64,000 nt of DNA, from contig JARULB010000004.1 of NCBI GenBank assembly GCA_029688905.1, forward strand, positions 248,001 through 312,000. The letters run 5' to 3'. The notes under the pieces were generated by a model. That model was given only the letters and a program-made list of their open reading frames with translations, did no database searches and was not told where the DNA came from. Both the position numbers and the translations under genes were made by a program. Position 1 is the stretch's first letter. Every line of letters starts with the position of its first letter. Origin of the DNA: Balneolales bacterium ANBcel1. GTDB lineage: Bacteria > Bacteroidota > Rhodothermia > Balneolales > Natronogracilivirgulaceae. Shown piece by piece: positions 19,924 to 29,136 of this stretch.

Positions 19924-21060
19924 TTATGCAAGACCTTCCTCGTTATTTTGCGGAGGAAATATTACGCTCTTGTGCTGCAATAACCAAAAGCGAATTTCAT
20001 TGGCGTCGCTCATCCCCAGGATGGTTCCGTCCTTCAGCACAGGGAGGAGGTCCGCTTTCAGCGAGACGCCGGGTTTATAGGTCGATTCATCCTCTACATC
20101 CACAAAGTATCCCCTTTCAACCGGCCGGTACAGATGGTCGAGCGGCTCTTCGTTCTCGGGAAGCTTTTCAATATCCCGGCCCAGAACCACCGACTCCAGC
20201 TCTCCGTTGCTGGATACCGGAATCACGGCGTTCGGCAGGTATCGGGCATCAATCCGGTTGATCTGCCGGATGATGGAAGCCGGACTGCGCTTTTCGTGAA
20301 TCCGGAAGACCAGATCCTCAAACCGTGGCCGGTAGATGAGCTCGTCCCGCCCGCTGTAGGCTGTGTACCAGAGATAACCGGCCAGCAGAGCGGCCCAGAA
20401 AGAGGTTCTAAAGCCCTCAATGAATGTAAGCACCAGGGTAATGACCAGCAGCCCGATGATGATGCCGATACTGATGTAGTAGGTCAGGATGGATGCCTTG
20501 TAGAAATATCGCTTGAAGTGCCAGAGTACCGCCCGCAGGGCGCGGCCGCCGTCCAGCGGAAAAATCGGGAGCAGATTGAACCCGCACAGGAGCAGATTCA
20601 TGTAGAAGACAAACTGAAGCACGAGGAACGCCTCGTTGTGGTCCTGATGGATGACCTGTGACAACCCCCATGCGGCTCCGGCAAAAAGAAGAGAAGCTAC
20701 CGGTCCGGCAAGGGCGATCAACATCTCCTCGACCGGCCTCATCGGCCGCTGTTTCAACTCGGCCATCCCCCCGAACAGATAGAGATGAATGCGTTCCAGC
20801 GGGAGTTTCAGGGCCCGGGCCGCCAGCGCATGCCCGTACTCATGAAAAAAGATGGAAAGCGACAAAAACAGGGAGGATACGATGCCCATGGCCCAGTATA
20901 CCCAGGTGGCCTGTGTGAACATGATTTGCGGGAAGTAGCGGTCGCTGAGAATCCATGCCATGAAAATAATGACTACCGGCAACAGAGGATCGATCGTGAT
21001 CCTGAGCCCGTTACGGCGGGTGCCTGTTCTTCTCCGATATGTAAGCCGTTGCCCGTGCAC
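19924..21060 (-). CDS. Site-2 protease family (M50) membrane metallopeptidase
   Basis: Integral membrane zinc peptidase of the S2P/SpoIVFB kind. Hydrophobic segments start at residue 25; the metal-binding helix carries HEYGH (His73, Glu74, His77), and the third ligand lies in LPIFPLDGGRALRA (about residue 175). The C-terminal 130 residues are soluble and may form a divergent CBS-like regulatory pair. Length of 378 residues matches S2P proteins with such a tail. It ends 21 bases before alr. Substrate unknown. Confidence 0.9.
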   Translation of the reverse strand: MHGQRLTYRRRTGTRRNGLRITIDPLLPVVIIFMAWILSDRYFPQIMFTQATWVYWAMGIVSSLFLSLSIFFHEYGHALAARALKLPLERIHLYLFGGMAELKQRPMRPVEEMLIALAGPVASLLFAGAAWGLSQVIHQDHNEAFLVLQFVFYMNLLLCGFNLLPIFPLDGGRALRAVLWHFKRYFYKASILTYYISIGIIIGLLVITLVLTFIEGFRTSFWAALLAGYLWYTAYSGRDELIYRPRFEDLVFRIHEKRSPASIIRQINRIDARYLPNAVIPVSSNGELESVVLGRDIEKLPENEEPLDHLYRPVERGYFVDVEDESTYKPGVSLKADLLPVLKDGTILGMSDANEIRFWLLQHKSVIFPPQNNEEGLA

Positions 21061-21094
21061 GCTTGTTCTGTTTTCGCGTTATCTGTGGGGACGG

Positions 21095-22720
21095 TCAGGA
21101 CCGCCTCCAGCCAAACCATCGTTTTTCTTTGCGGATGTCTTTCAATATAACGTGTGCCGCGTTGTATCCGGCCGCGGCAAACACCCCCCCGCCGGGATGG
21201 CAGGATGCACTGGAAAGATACAGATTTTTCACCGGGGTTTTATAGCGGCTCAGTTCGGGAGTAGGCCGGAACAGGAACATCTGGTCGAAGGTCATCTCCA
21301 CATGCATGACATTGCCGCGCGGCATGCCGTGTTTTCGTTCAATATCGGGAGGTGCCTGGATGTACCAGTCAATCAGCTTGTCTTTCATATTGGGTGCATA
21401 GCGGGTGACCACATCGTATATCTTTTGGGCCTCCTGTTCCCGGATATCATCCCATTGCCGTCCTCCGGAGAGCTTCCACGGGTGCCACTGGGCCCAGGCA
21501 TAGAGCAGATGGCGGCCTTCCGGAGCCAGTGAGGGATCAATTTTGGTAAACGTCATTGCCAGCACCGACGGATGTTCCGGCGTTCTTCCCGCCTTGAAAT
21601 CCCCCAGTGAGGCATCCATGTATTCGCGGGATGGAACCAGAAGTTGCAGTCCGTTGTGGATCAGCGGGTCGTCGGGGCATGCGTCATATACGGGCAGCTC
21701 TTCCACCGCGCAGCGGATGATCATTCCGAACCCGTTCCCGACATTGATATCGCCCACCCGTTTGAACAGCGCGGGTGACAGATGTTCGGGCCCTACCATG
21801 GAGAGCATGGTGGTCTGTACATGGGCATTGGATACCACTCGCCGGGCGGCGATCTCTTCCCCGCTTTGTAGCCTGACGCCCACCGCCCTGCCGCTGATGC
21901 CGTCCGGCCGGATGAGAATCCTGTCGACCGGCGCGTTCAACCGGACCTCCCCGCCATGGGCCTCCAGCATACGGATCATCGCTTGCGTCAGCATGCCGCT
22001 CCCTCCTTTCGGGCGTTTGCCCCCGCTTTCATGCAGCATCGCCTGCCATCCGACAAAATCGGCGGTGGCCGTCTGATCGGGCGGCGGACCCGATTGCGCG
22101 GCAAACCACAACAGAGCCGTCTTTACCGACTCATTTTCAAAATATTCGTCCACTACCTGTCCGTAGCTGCTCAATATCTTTCGAATTCCATCCACCTGAT
22201 CCCCTTTGCCGAACATGGAGCCGTCGCGGAGCTGCCCCGCCAAAATCTCCCGAAACAGTCCGCCGGGTGCCGGAGGCGTCAAAAAGGTGGTCAGCACCCT
22301 CTTGTTGATCCGTTTCCAGAAATCGATAAAATCCCGGTAGGCGGCCGCGTCCGGTGGCGAGACGGCGGCGATCGACTCCATGGTCTTTTCCACCGACCGG
22401 TGAAAATGGATCACGCCTCCTCCCGGCACGGGGTACGACATGAACGGATCCATTTCAATATATTCCAGCCCATACGATTCCAGGTCGAGATCGCGGATTA
22501 CCGGTGTCTGGTGGATCATGAAATGGGCGGATGAGCCCACATCGACGCGATAGCCCTCCGGGGCCTCCGGCGTTTCAAACATGGGCTCGGTACAGACGGC
22601 GCCGCCCGGTGTTTCCCGCCGCTCGAGCACGCACACCTTATGCCCGGATTTTGCCAGATAACAGGCCGTCGTGAGTCCGTTGTGCCCCGACCCGATTACG
22701 ATAACATCATAGCTGTTCAA
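21095..22720 (-). CDS. Phytoene-desaturase-like FAD-dependent oxidoreductase
   Basis: FAD/NAD(P)-binding amine-oxidase-fold enzyme. The dinucleotide motif VIVIGSGHNGLTTACYLAKSG is at the N-terminus, followed by ERRETPGGAVCT. The C-terminal end has NLYLSSASCHPGGGVFAAAGYNAAH, the second FAD motif of the CrtI/PYROXD2 group. At 541 residues it resembles the PYROXD2-like branch rather than true carotenoid desaturases, and no carotenoid genes are nearby, so substrate is unassigned. It is divergent from sppA across a 162-base region with three half-sites of AAAANTCGTA. Confidence 0.88.
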   Translation of the reverse strand: MNSYDVIVIGSGHNGLTTACYLAKSGHKVCVLERRETPGGAVCTEPMFETPEAPEGYRVDVGSSAHFMIHQTPVIRDLDLESYGLEYIEMDPFMSYPVPGGGVIHFHRSVEKTMESIAAVSPPDAAAYRDFIDFWKRINKRVLTTFLTPPAPGGLFREILAGQLRDGSMFGKGDQVDGIRKILSSYGQVVDEYFENESVKTALLWFAAQSGPPPDQTATADFVGWQAMLHESGGKRPKGGSGMLTQAMIRMLEAHGGEVRLNAPVDRILIRPDGISGRAVGVRLQSGEEIAARRVVSNAHVQTTMLSMVGPEHLSPALFKRVGDINVGNGFGMIIRCAVEELPVYDACPDDPLIHNGLQLLVPSREYMDASLGDFKAGRTPEHPSVLAMTFTKIDPSLAPEGRHLLYAWAQWHPWKLSGGRQWDDIREQEAQKIYDVVTRYAPNMKDKLIDWYIQAPPDIERKHGMPRGNVMHVEMTFDQMFLFRPTPELSRYKTPVKNLYLSSASCHPGGGVFAAAGYNAAHVILKDIRKEKRWFGWRRS

Positions 22721-22783
22721 TAGTTACCTCTAATATCCATTTTTTATGGCGAAATAAATTCTTCACTGAAACATTTTTATCAA

Positions 22784-22848
22784 AAAACTCGTACAGCACG
22801 GGAATAATTCTGCCAATTTACGAGTTTTGTTTACGTACAAAAGTCGTA
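22784..22848. promoter_or_regulatory. Three AAAANTCGTA half-sites between divergent genes
   Basis: AAAACTCGTA (22784-22793), its exact inverse TACGAGTTTT (22819-22828) and AAAAGTCGTA (22839-22848, one change) lie in the divergent region between the oxidoreductase and sppA. The last copy ends 34 bases before the sppA start. This suggests a shared operator. The regulator is unknown. Confidence 0.5.
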
Positions 22849-22882
22849 ATTTCATTTCCGCCACCTTCCACAAAATCGACAC

Positions 22883-24676
22883 ATGATGGGTTTCTTCAAA
22901 ACATTCTTTGCCACTCTGCTGGCCATAATCGTCTCCTTTTTCTTTTTGTTCCTGATCGGCATGATCCTTGTAATCTCGTCTCAAAAGGAGACGGAGCCCT
23001 ATGTAAGAGACGGTTCCGTTCTTGAAATCCGCATGGGTATGACGCTCAGCGAACGTCCTCCGGATGATCCGCTCAGCCTGCTGTTTCAGGAGAGTTCACG
23101 GGCGCCGGTCACCTTGCGCGGGCTGGAAAGCAGCCTGACCAAAGCAGCCGCCGACGACCGTATCGAAGGCGTTTGGTTCCAGGTCAACAACCTCTCGGCC
23201 TCATGGAACCACCTGGTCGCGCTTCGAGAGATGATGCTCACGTTCAGGGAAGAGTCCGGCAAGTTCATCTATGTGTCGACCGATGACCTCGGCTTTAATG
23301 AGCAGAGTTATTTTCTGGCTACCGCCGCAGACTCCATTTTTTCACCACCTGAAACATTTTTTGAATTTGACGGCTTTTTCATGCAGACGGTCTTTTTCAG
23401 TGAATTTCTCGACAAAATAGGTGTGGAGGCGGAAATTTTCCGTGCCGGGGCCTACAAGAGCGCAATGGAGCCTCTGTACCGAAACGATCTTTCGGATGAA
23501 AACCGCGAGCAGATGCGGGCGATTATCGACAATGTGGCCGACACGTTTCTGAGCGCCGTTTCCGAGCGAACAGGCATGTCCAGGGATGAGCTGGATACCA
23601 TCATGAACGAGGCGCAGATATTTACTTCCAGAAGCGCCTACGAACAGGGCCTGATTGATGCGCTCGTCTATCCTGATGAACTGGAAACCCGAATCGAGGA
23701 GCGTATCAAGGAGATGGGGCACCGTGAAATGCGCACCATCCGATTCGGCCGTTACAACAGGGTGAGCCCCTCAGGTGCCGGGGTGGAGCAAGTATCCACT
23801 TCCAACAAAATTGCGGTTATCTATGCCAATGGCAATATCATGCCCGAGACCAGCGAACCCGGCATGTTCCCAGGGTCTACGGACAACATCACAGCCAGGA
23901 ATTTAAGCGAGAATATCGAATCCGCACTCGAAGACGACGATGTCAAGGCCATTGTCCTCCGCATTAACAGTCCGGGTGGATCGGGTGCCACCTCCGATCT
24001 TATCTGGCACAAAGTTAAACGCGCTGCAGAAGAGAAGCCTGTAATCGCCTCATTCGGCTCGGTAGCCGCCAGCGGCGGGTATTATATCGGCATGTCGGCC
24101 GACACCATTGTGGCGTCTTCCCAGACCATTACCGGCTCCATCGGCGTTTTCGGCGCGCATATGAACATGCAGGAACTCCTGAACAACAAACTGGGTATCT
24201 ATTTCGACGAAGTAACTTCACACGAGCAGGCAATATGGGGCTCTCCCGACAAGCCACTCGATGAAATGACCCGCCGCATGATCCAGAGCTATGTGGATGA
24301 TTTTTACGATGTGTTCCTGAACCGGGTTGCCGAAAGCCGGAATATGACTCCCGAAGACGTGCATGAAGTAGCCCAGGGACGGGTCTGGACCGGGCCTGAC
24401 GCACTGGAGACCGGACTGGTGGATGTTATCGGCGAACTGGATACCGCCATCTCCATTGCCGCGGAAAAAGCGGGTATCGACGAGTATAATATAGAAATGC
24501 TTCCCAGACCGAAATCCCTTTTTGATCTATTCAGCGGATCAGCACAGGCACAAATCCGCTATTTCATGAATCCGGGATTAAAGGAACTGGAGTCATTGGA
24601 TCCGATTATTCATATATTGAGAAACGATCCGCGCACAGCGATTGCGCGCATTCCGTTCGATCATAAAATCCACTAA
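22883..24676 (+). CDS. sppA: Signal peptide peptidase SppA, 67K type
   Basis: Membrane-bound serine/lysine protease that degrades cleaved signal peptides. A single N-terminal membrane helix (about residues 8-32) anchors the protein. Two ClpP-like halves follow: the first carries the general base Lys in RAGAYKSAMEPLY (Lys192), the second the nucleophile Ser in SVAASGGYYIG (Ser397) after INSPGGSG and before TGSIGVFG. Length of 597 residues fits the long double-domain form. Two adjacent ATGs start the gene. The metallo-beta-lactamase gene follows 31 bases later. Confidence 0.96.
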   Translation: MMGFFKTFFATLLAIIVSFFFLFLIGMILVISSQKETEPYVRDGSVLEIRMGMTLSERPPDDPLSLLFQESSRAPVTLRGLESSLTKAAADDRIEGVWFQVNNLSASWNHLVALREMMLTFREESGKFIYVSTDDLGFNEQSYFLATAADSIFSPPETFFEFDGFFMQTVFFSEFLDKIGVEAEIFRAGAYKSAMEPLYRNDLSDENREQMRAIIDNVADTFLSAVSERTGMSRDELDTIMNEAQIFTSRSAYEQGLIDALVYPDELETRIEERIKEMGHREMRTIRFGRYNRVSPSGAGVEQVSTSNKIAVIYANGNIMPETSEPGMFPGSTDNITARNLSENIESALEDDDVKAIVLRINSPGGSGATSDLIWHKVKRAAEEKPVIASFGSVAASGGYYIGMSADTIVASSQTITGSIGVFGAHMNMQELLNNKLGIYFDEVTSHEQAIWGSPDKPLDEMTRRMIQSYVDDFYDVFLNRVAESRNMTPEDVHEVAQGRVWTGPDALETGLVDVIGELDTAISIAAEKAGIDEYNIEMLPRPKSLFDLFSGSAQAQIRYFMNPGLKELESLDPIIHILRNDPRTAIARIPFDHKIH

Positions 24677-24707
24677 AATCAACAGGTAACACGCGCAGGA
24701 CCAGGCT

Positions 24708-25538
24708 ATGGACATCGGTGGTTTCCGGGCAGAACAGCTGAGTGAGGGAATTTTTGAAATCTCTTCCGGTGGATCTATCCAGAAGATCCGAAATCATCAG
24801 CAGGAGAAGACGGCGCTTGCTTCCGTCCAGCGAGTGGGGCTGGATCCCGTGCTGATCGATACCGGCAACACCCTGGTGCTGCTGGATGCCGGTTTGGGCA
24901 TGGGCCTGGACTCCAGTGAACCCGACCGCAATACCTCCAACCTGCTAACCAACCTGGAGATATTCGGATACCGCCCCGGAGATATACGGCACGTCATTTT
25001 GAGCCACCTCCACTATGATCACGTCGCCGGGCTAAGCTACACCGACCGCGCAGGCAACGTCACCGCCTCGCTACCCAACGCACGGATTTATGTGCAGCAA
25101 GCCGAGTGGGATGCCGCCATGCACAGCCTGGAAAACCGGAAGTATAACCGGGAAGTGGGCTATGACCCGGATGACCTCTACCGGCTGGTTGCCGACGGCA
25201 GGTTTGTCTTCCTCCAAAAGGAACGGCAGGAAATTCTGGACGGTTTTACCGTCATCCGTACCGGCGGGCACACACCCGGACACCAAATCGTGCGAATCCG
25301 GAGCGGAAGAGAGACTGCCTATTATTGTGGCGACCTCATCCCCAGCGAGTTCCATCTGAACCATTATGTCCTGAGCAGGGTCGATACGGATATCACCAAA
25401 GCCCGGAAAGCCAGAATGCTGCTGATGCAGCAGGCATACCACGATCAGGCAACACTGCTGTTTTACCATTCTGTTTACCAGAAGGCGGGCAAAGTGACTC
25501 GTGACAAAAACCGGAAATTCGTGCTCCGGAACAAGTAG
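24708..25538 (+). CDS. Metallo-beta-lactamase-fold hydrolase
   Basis: Probable zinc hydrolase of the glyoxalase II/lactonase superfamily. The metal site HLHYDH (His100, His102, Asp104, His105) is intact, with later ligands in TGGHTPGHQIV and CGDLIPS. Residues 1-60 include VLIDTGNTLVLLDAGLG, normal for the fold. Length of 276 residues suits lactonase or quorum-quenching-like members, but no substrate can be assigned. No signal peptide is seen. It lies 31 bases after sppA and is probably co-transcribed. Confidence 0.88.
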   Translation: MDIGGFRAEQLSEGIFEISSGGSIQKIRNHQQEKTALASVQRVGLDPVLIDTGNTLVLLDAGLGMGLDSSEPDRNTSNLLTNLEIFGYRPGDIRHVILSHLHYDHVAGLSYTDRAGNVTASLPNARIYVQQAEWDAAMHSLENRKYNREVGYDPDDLYRLVADGRFVFLQKERQEILDGFTVIRTGGHTPGHQIVRIRSGRETAYYCGDLIPSEFHLNHYVLSRVDTDITKARKARMLLMQQAYHDQATLLFYHSVYQKAGKVTRDKNRKFVLRNK

Positions 25539-25581
25539 CCCGGGCTCTCCGAAGCGATACTGCTCCGTTGCTCCGGCGATA

Positions 25582-25672
25582 GACCGGCAACCTGGCATCA
25601 GCGATGGACCTCAGATAGACTCCCGCAAATGACCGGCAACCAGAGTCCAGCAAGGAACCTCAGCCAGACCCC
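25582..25672. repeat. Imperfect tandem repeat between convergent genes
   Basis: A unit of about 42 bases starting GACCGGCAACC recurs 49 bases later (25582 and 25631). Shared blocks are GACCGGCAACC, CAGC and ACCTCAG. It lies in the 184-base gap between the convergent hydrolase and rho ends. No clear terminator with a T-run was seen. Confidence 0.45.
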
Positions 25673-25722
25673 GACGTTGGCATCCAGGCATCGGCTGCAG
25701 GCATCCGAAAGACGCTTGAACC

Positions 25723-27609
25723 CTACTGATTCATCGACAGAAGAAACTCGTGGTTGCTTCGGGTTCCCTTCATTTTATCGAGCAGAAACTCCATGGCTTC
25801 ATGGGGCGTCATGGTGGTAAGGTAACGCCGCAACAGCACCACTTTTTCACGCTCGGCCTCGTCAACCAGCAAATCCTCTCTTCGCGTACCGCTCTTGAAC
25901 ACATCAATGGACGGGAAAATACGCCGCTCGGAGAGACGGCGATCCAGCACCAGTTCCATGTTACCGGTGCCCTTGAACTCCTCAAAGATCACATCGTCCA
26001 TCCGCGAGCCGGTATCCACCAGGGCGGTGGCGACGATCGTCAGGCTTCCGCCGTCTTCGATATTCCGGGCAGAGCTGAAAAGTTTTCGAGGCTTTTTCAG
26101 TGCCTCGGCATCCACCCCGCCCGACATGGTGCGGCCGGTGTTGGAACAGATGTTGTATGCGCGTCCCAATCGGGTAATCGAGTCCATAAGCACCAGCACG
26201 TCGTGTCCGCTCTCCACCATGCGTTTCGCTTTTTCAAAAACGATCTCCGCAAGTCCGATATGATTTTCCGGCTTCTGGTCGAAGGTAGACGCAACTACCT
26301 CGGCGCTGGTCACATTTCGCTCCATTTCGGTAACTTCCTCAGGGCGCTCATCCACCAGCAGAATGATGATTTTGGTGTCGGGATTGTTGGCGGCCACTGC
26401 GTTGGCGATGTTGCGCAGAATGGTGGTTTTGCCCGTCTTGGGCTGGGCCACAATCATGCCCCGCTGCCCTTTTCCGATAGGGGCAAACAGATCGACCAGC
26501 CGGGTGGTGTAGTCCGGAGCGCTGTACTCCAGAACATAGCGGCTGTCCGGGTAGACCGGAAGCAGGTCATCAAAATCCTTCCGGGAATCCATATTCGACG
26601 GTACCCGGCCGTTGACGCCATCCACCCGAAGCAGGGCAAAATAGCGTTCCCCGATTTTCGGTGGCCGGATAACCCCGATGACACTGTCCCCTTGTTTCAG
26701 GCAGAAGCGCTTGATCTGTGACGGTGATACATAGATATCATCCGGGCTGGCCGAATAGTGATAATTGACCGATCGCAGAAAGCCGTACCCGTCGGGAAGA
26801 ATTTCGAGAGTGCCTTCGTTCATTAAATGTCCGCCGAGCTGGGGCTCAATCTCGCTAAGCCGCTCTTCCAGGGTTTCGGCTTCAGAGATCGGAAGCTTGT
26901 TATTCACATGCTTTTTGCCGCTTTCCTGATCCTGGCTCTGCTGCTTTTGTTTTTTGGGGGATGGGGATGGAGCCTGTGGCTCATTTCTGCTTTTCTGCTT
27001 TTTACCGCGGACTTTCCCGCCCTCTTTTCGGGATGGCTTTCTTTCGGACGTGTCGGATTTGCGGAAACCGGAGGGTTGTCCCTCTCCCGCTGATTTACGC
27101 GTGTCCGGGGCAGACTTACGGCCCTGATCGGCAGGCTTCCGGGAACCCTCTTCTTTGCGATGCTGGTCTGGCGCTCCCTTACGCTCTGCCGGTGACTCCC
27201 CGCCCGGTCCAGAGCTCTCCTTCATATTGCCAGGATGCTCCTGTTGGTCAAATGAATTTTGCGATTCACCTGTCTCAGGTCCATTCTGAGGATTTCGCGA
27301 TGTGGAATCGTCTTCCACTTTCCGGGGCTTCTTGTACTTGCTCAGGTCCTTCTTCCGGTACATGGGCACATCGGGATTACTCCCGGAACCTGCCTTTTCT
27401 TCGTCAAAGGAAATCAGCTGCTGCGCCTGTTGGCTGGCAACTTCCCGAAGCCGCTCGATGAGTGTTTGTTTTCGCAATCCGGTCACAGGTTTAAGGCCCG
27501 ATTTTCTGGCCAGGTCCTGCAATTCTTTAAGCGTCTTGTTTTGTATATGATCCAGTTCTTTCAATGCTATACCAACTTGGTGTAGGTAAAATTCATAATC
27601 CGCAGGCAT
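25723..27609 (-). CDS. rho: Transcription termination factor Rho
   Basis: Hexameric RNA helicase for factor-dependent termination. An N-terminal Rho_N helix bundle ([21 protein letters not shown]) is followed by a charged Lys/Ser/Glu-rich insert (about residues 75-245). The cold-shock RNA-binding domain ([13 protein letters not shown]) and the RecA-like motor follow: QPKTGKTT Walker A (about 386-392), [16 protein letters not shown], and [20 protein letters not shown]. 628 residues is long against E. coli (419) because of the insert, which is usual in Bacteroidota-type Rho. Confidence 0.97.
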   Translation of the reverse strand: MPADYEFYLHQVGIALKELDHIQNKTLKELQDLARKSGLKPVTGLRKQTLIERLREVASQQAQQLISFDEEKAGSGSNPDVPMYRKKDLSKYKKPRKVEDDSTSRNPQNGPETGESQNSFDQQEHPGNMKESSGPGGESPAERKGAPDQHRKEEGSRKPADQGRKSAPDTRKSAGEGQPSGFRKSDTSERKPSRKEGGKVRGKKQKSRNEPQAPSPSPKKQKQQSQDQESGKKHVNNKLPISEAETLEERLSEIEPQLGGHLMNEGTLEILPDGYGFLRSVNYHYSASPDDIYVSPSQIKRFCLKQGDSVIGVIRPPKIGERYFALLRVDGVNGRVPSNMDSRKDFDDLLPVYPDSRYVLEYSAPDYTTRLVDLFAPIGKGQRGMIVAQPKTGKTTILRNIANAVAANNPDTKIIILLVDERPEEVTEMERNVTSAEVVASTFDQKPENHIGLAEIVFEKAKRMVESGHDVLVLMDSITRLGRAYNICSNTGRTMSGGVDAEALKKPRKLFSSARNIEDGGSLTIVATALVDTGSRMDDVIFEEFKGTGNMELVLDRRLSERRIFPSIDVFKSGTRREDLLVDEAEREKVVLLRRYLTTMTPHEAMEFLLDKMKGTRSNHEFLLSMNQ

Positions 27610-27732
27610 ACCTCCTGAAGTGCTGGAAAGCGCAACGATTTCATCAGGGATAAGCGAAAATCCGGTTATGCGGATTTTAGTCAGCGACTATAGGTAAGAG
27701 GTGTTTTGCAACAATACGGAGAGAGGAAACAG

Positions 27733-29043
27733 CTATAAGGTCCTGATGATTCTCGAAATCCATCTTTTGACCCTAGAGTAAAAATAGAAACTTCCTGTGA
27801 AAATTACCACTTGTTCTTCTAAGCCTGCTAAGAAATCGATGATTTCCTCTTCCTGGGGGGGCAAAGGTTTAATATCGGGCAAATATGGCGTTATTTGCGT
27901 AATATCTGCCGCCCTCTCCATGTGCAAGGTATAATAGTAGTTTTTTTTAAAAACGGAAAACGGTGTGAGGATTTTTTTTTCGGCCTTGTCCTTCATCAAA
28001 CTCAATACCATAACGGGCTCAGTGCCCCATTCGTGCCTTTGTATGGTATCGATCAACGAACCAACGGCTTCCGTGTTATGCGCACCGTCAAAGTACCACG
28101 GCAACCGGGGATGCAGCCGTTCAAAACGGCCGGGAAGCCAGCCTCGGCCGTGTACATCGCGTATCGCCCGCTGGAACAACGGCAGCGAAACCGGATAGTC
28201 CGGGTTCAGGAGGATGGTTACGAGTCTGGCCATGGCAACATTCCAGCGTTGAACCGGGGCTGCGAGGTCTGTGTTCACTTCAATTCTTCGACCATTTTCG
28301 TTGAATCTGATACGGCTCCGAATCCCCTTCGTATGATTTTCCGCTGTAAACCGGGGCCGCATGGATCGCGCATCCAGCAGCTCCGAACCGTGCTTCTCAG
28401 CTATCCGAGTGATGACATCCCTGGCTGTGGCGGGCATCGATCCGATAACAACAGGACGCCCCTCCTTGATGATCCCGGCTTTTTCTGTTGCGATTGCCCG
28501 AATGGTACTTCCCAAAAAGTTCATGTGATCGTATCCGACCGATGTAATCACCGAAATCATCGGTACGATAATATTGGTCGCATCCAGGCGGCCGCCCAGA
28601 CCGGTCTCGATTACAGCCAGATCCACATTCCGCTCCCGGAACCACCAAAAAGCGATCGCCACGCTGATCTCAAAATAGCTTGGCTTCAGTTCCTCCAGCA
28701 GCCCGGCATGCAGCTGGAAAAACCGGATCAGTTCCTCTTCCTCAATCATGATTCCATTAATCCGAAACCGTTCCCTGAGGTCCATAAGATGGGGAGAGGT
28801 GAACAATCCGCAGGTAAATCCGGCCTCCTGATACACTTTCGCAAGTATTGCGCTCACACTCCCCTTCCCGTTGGTTCCCGCGACATGGATCGCAGGCACA
28901 CTTCGCTCGGGACGCCCGGTACGGCTGAAAAAGTCGCGCATGGGCCCAAGGCCCAGACGTGCCGCCACGGCCCCGTGTACCTGAAAAGACGGCAACCGGT
29001 CAAGGTACCGGTTCACATCGGAAATATCTGAAAATCGATTCAC
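27733..29043 (-). CDS. folC: Folylpolyglutamate synthase/dihydrofolate synthase
   Basis: Adds glutamate to folates, and in many bacteria also makes dihydrofolate from dihydropteroate. The Mur-ligase ATP loop VAGTNGKGS (residues 55-62) is clear, with DLAVIETGLGGRLDATN and HGRGWLPGRFERL further on and PWYFDGAHNTEAVGSL in the C-terminal domain. Length of 436 residues is standard. The start is ATG 29043. It is divergent from pyrD and sits 123 bases upstream of rho in the same direction. Confidence 0.95.
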   Translation of the reverse strand: MNRFSDISDVNRYLDRLPSFQVHGAVAARLGLGPMRDFFSRTGRPERSVPAIHVAGTNGKGSVSAILAKVYQEAGFTCGLFTSPHLMDLRERFRINGIMIEEEELIRFFQLHAGLLEELKPSYFEISVAIAFWWFRERNVDLAVIETGLGGRLDATNIIVPMISVITSVGYDHMNFLGSTIRAIATEKAGIIKEGRPVVIGSMPATARDVITRIAEKHGSELLDARSMRPRFTAENHTKGIRSRIRFNENGRRIEVNTDLAAPVQRWNVAMARLVTILLNPDYPVSLPLFQRAIRDVHGRGWLPGRFERLHPRLPWYFDGAHNTEAVGSLIDTIQRHEWGTEPVMVLSLMKDKAEKKILTPFSVFKKNYYYTLHMERAADITQITPYLPDIKPLPPQEEEIIDFLAGLEEQVVIFTGSFYFYSRVKRWISRIIRTL

Positions 29044-29136
29044 CAGAACAGAGCGTTAACAGTGCGGTTAGCTGCCCTCGAATATCGTATATTGCAGCCA
29101 GTAACGCACGAATTAATTTGAAAGCACCGGTTATTG

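Noticed and set aside
27895-29031. 378-codon plus-strand ORF
   Set aside because: Antisense to folC, which has all expected motifs.
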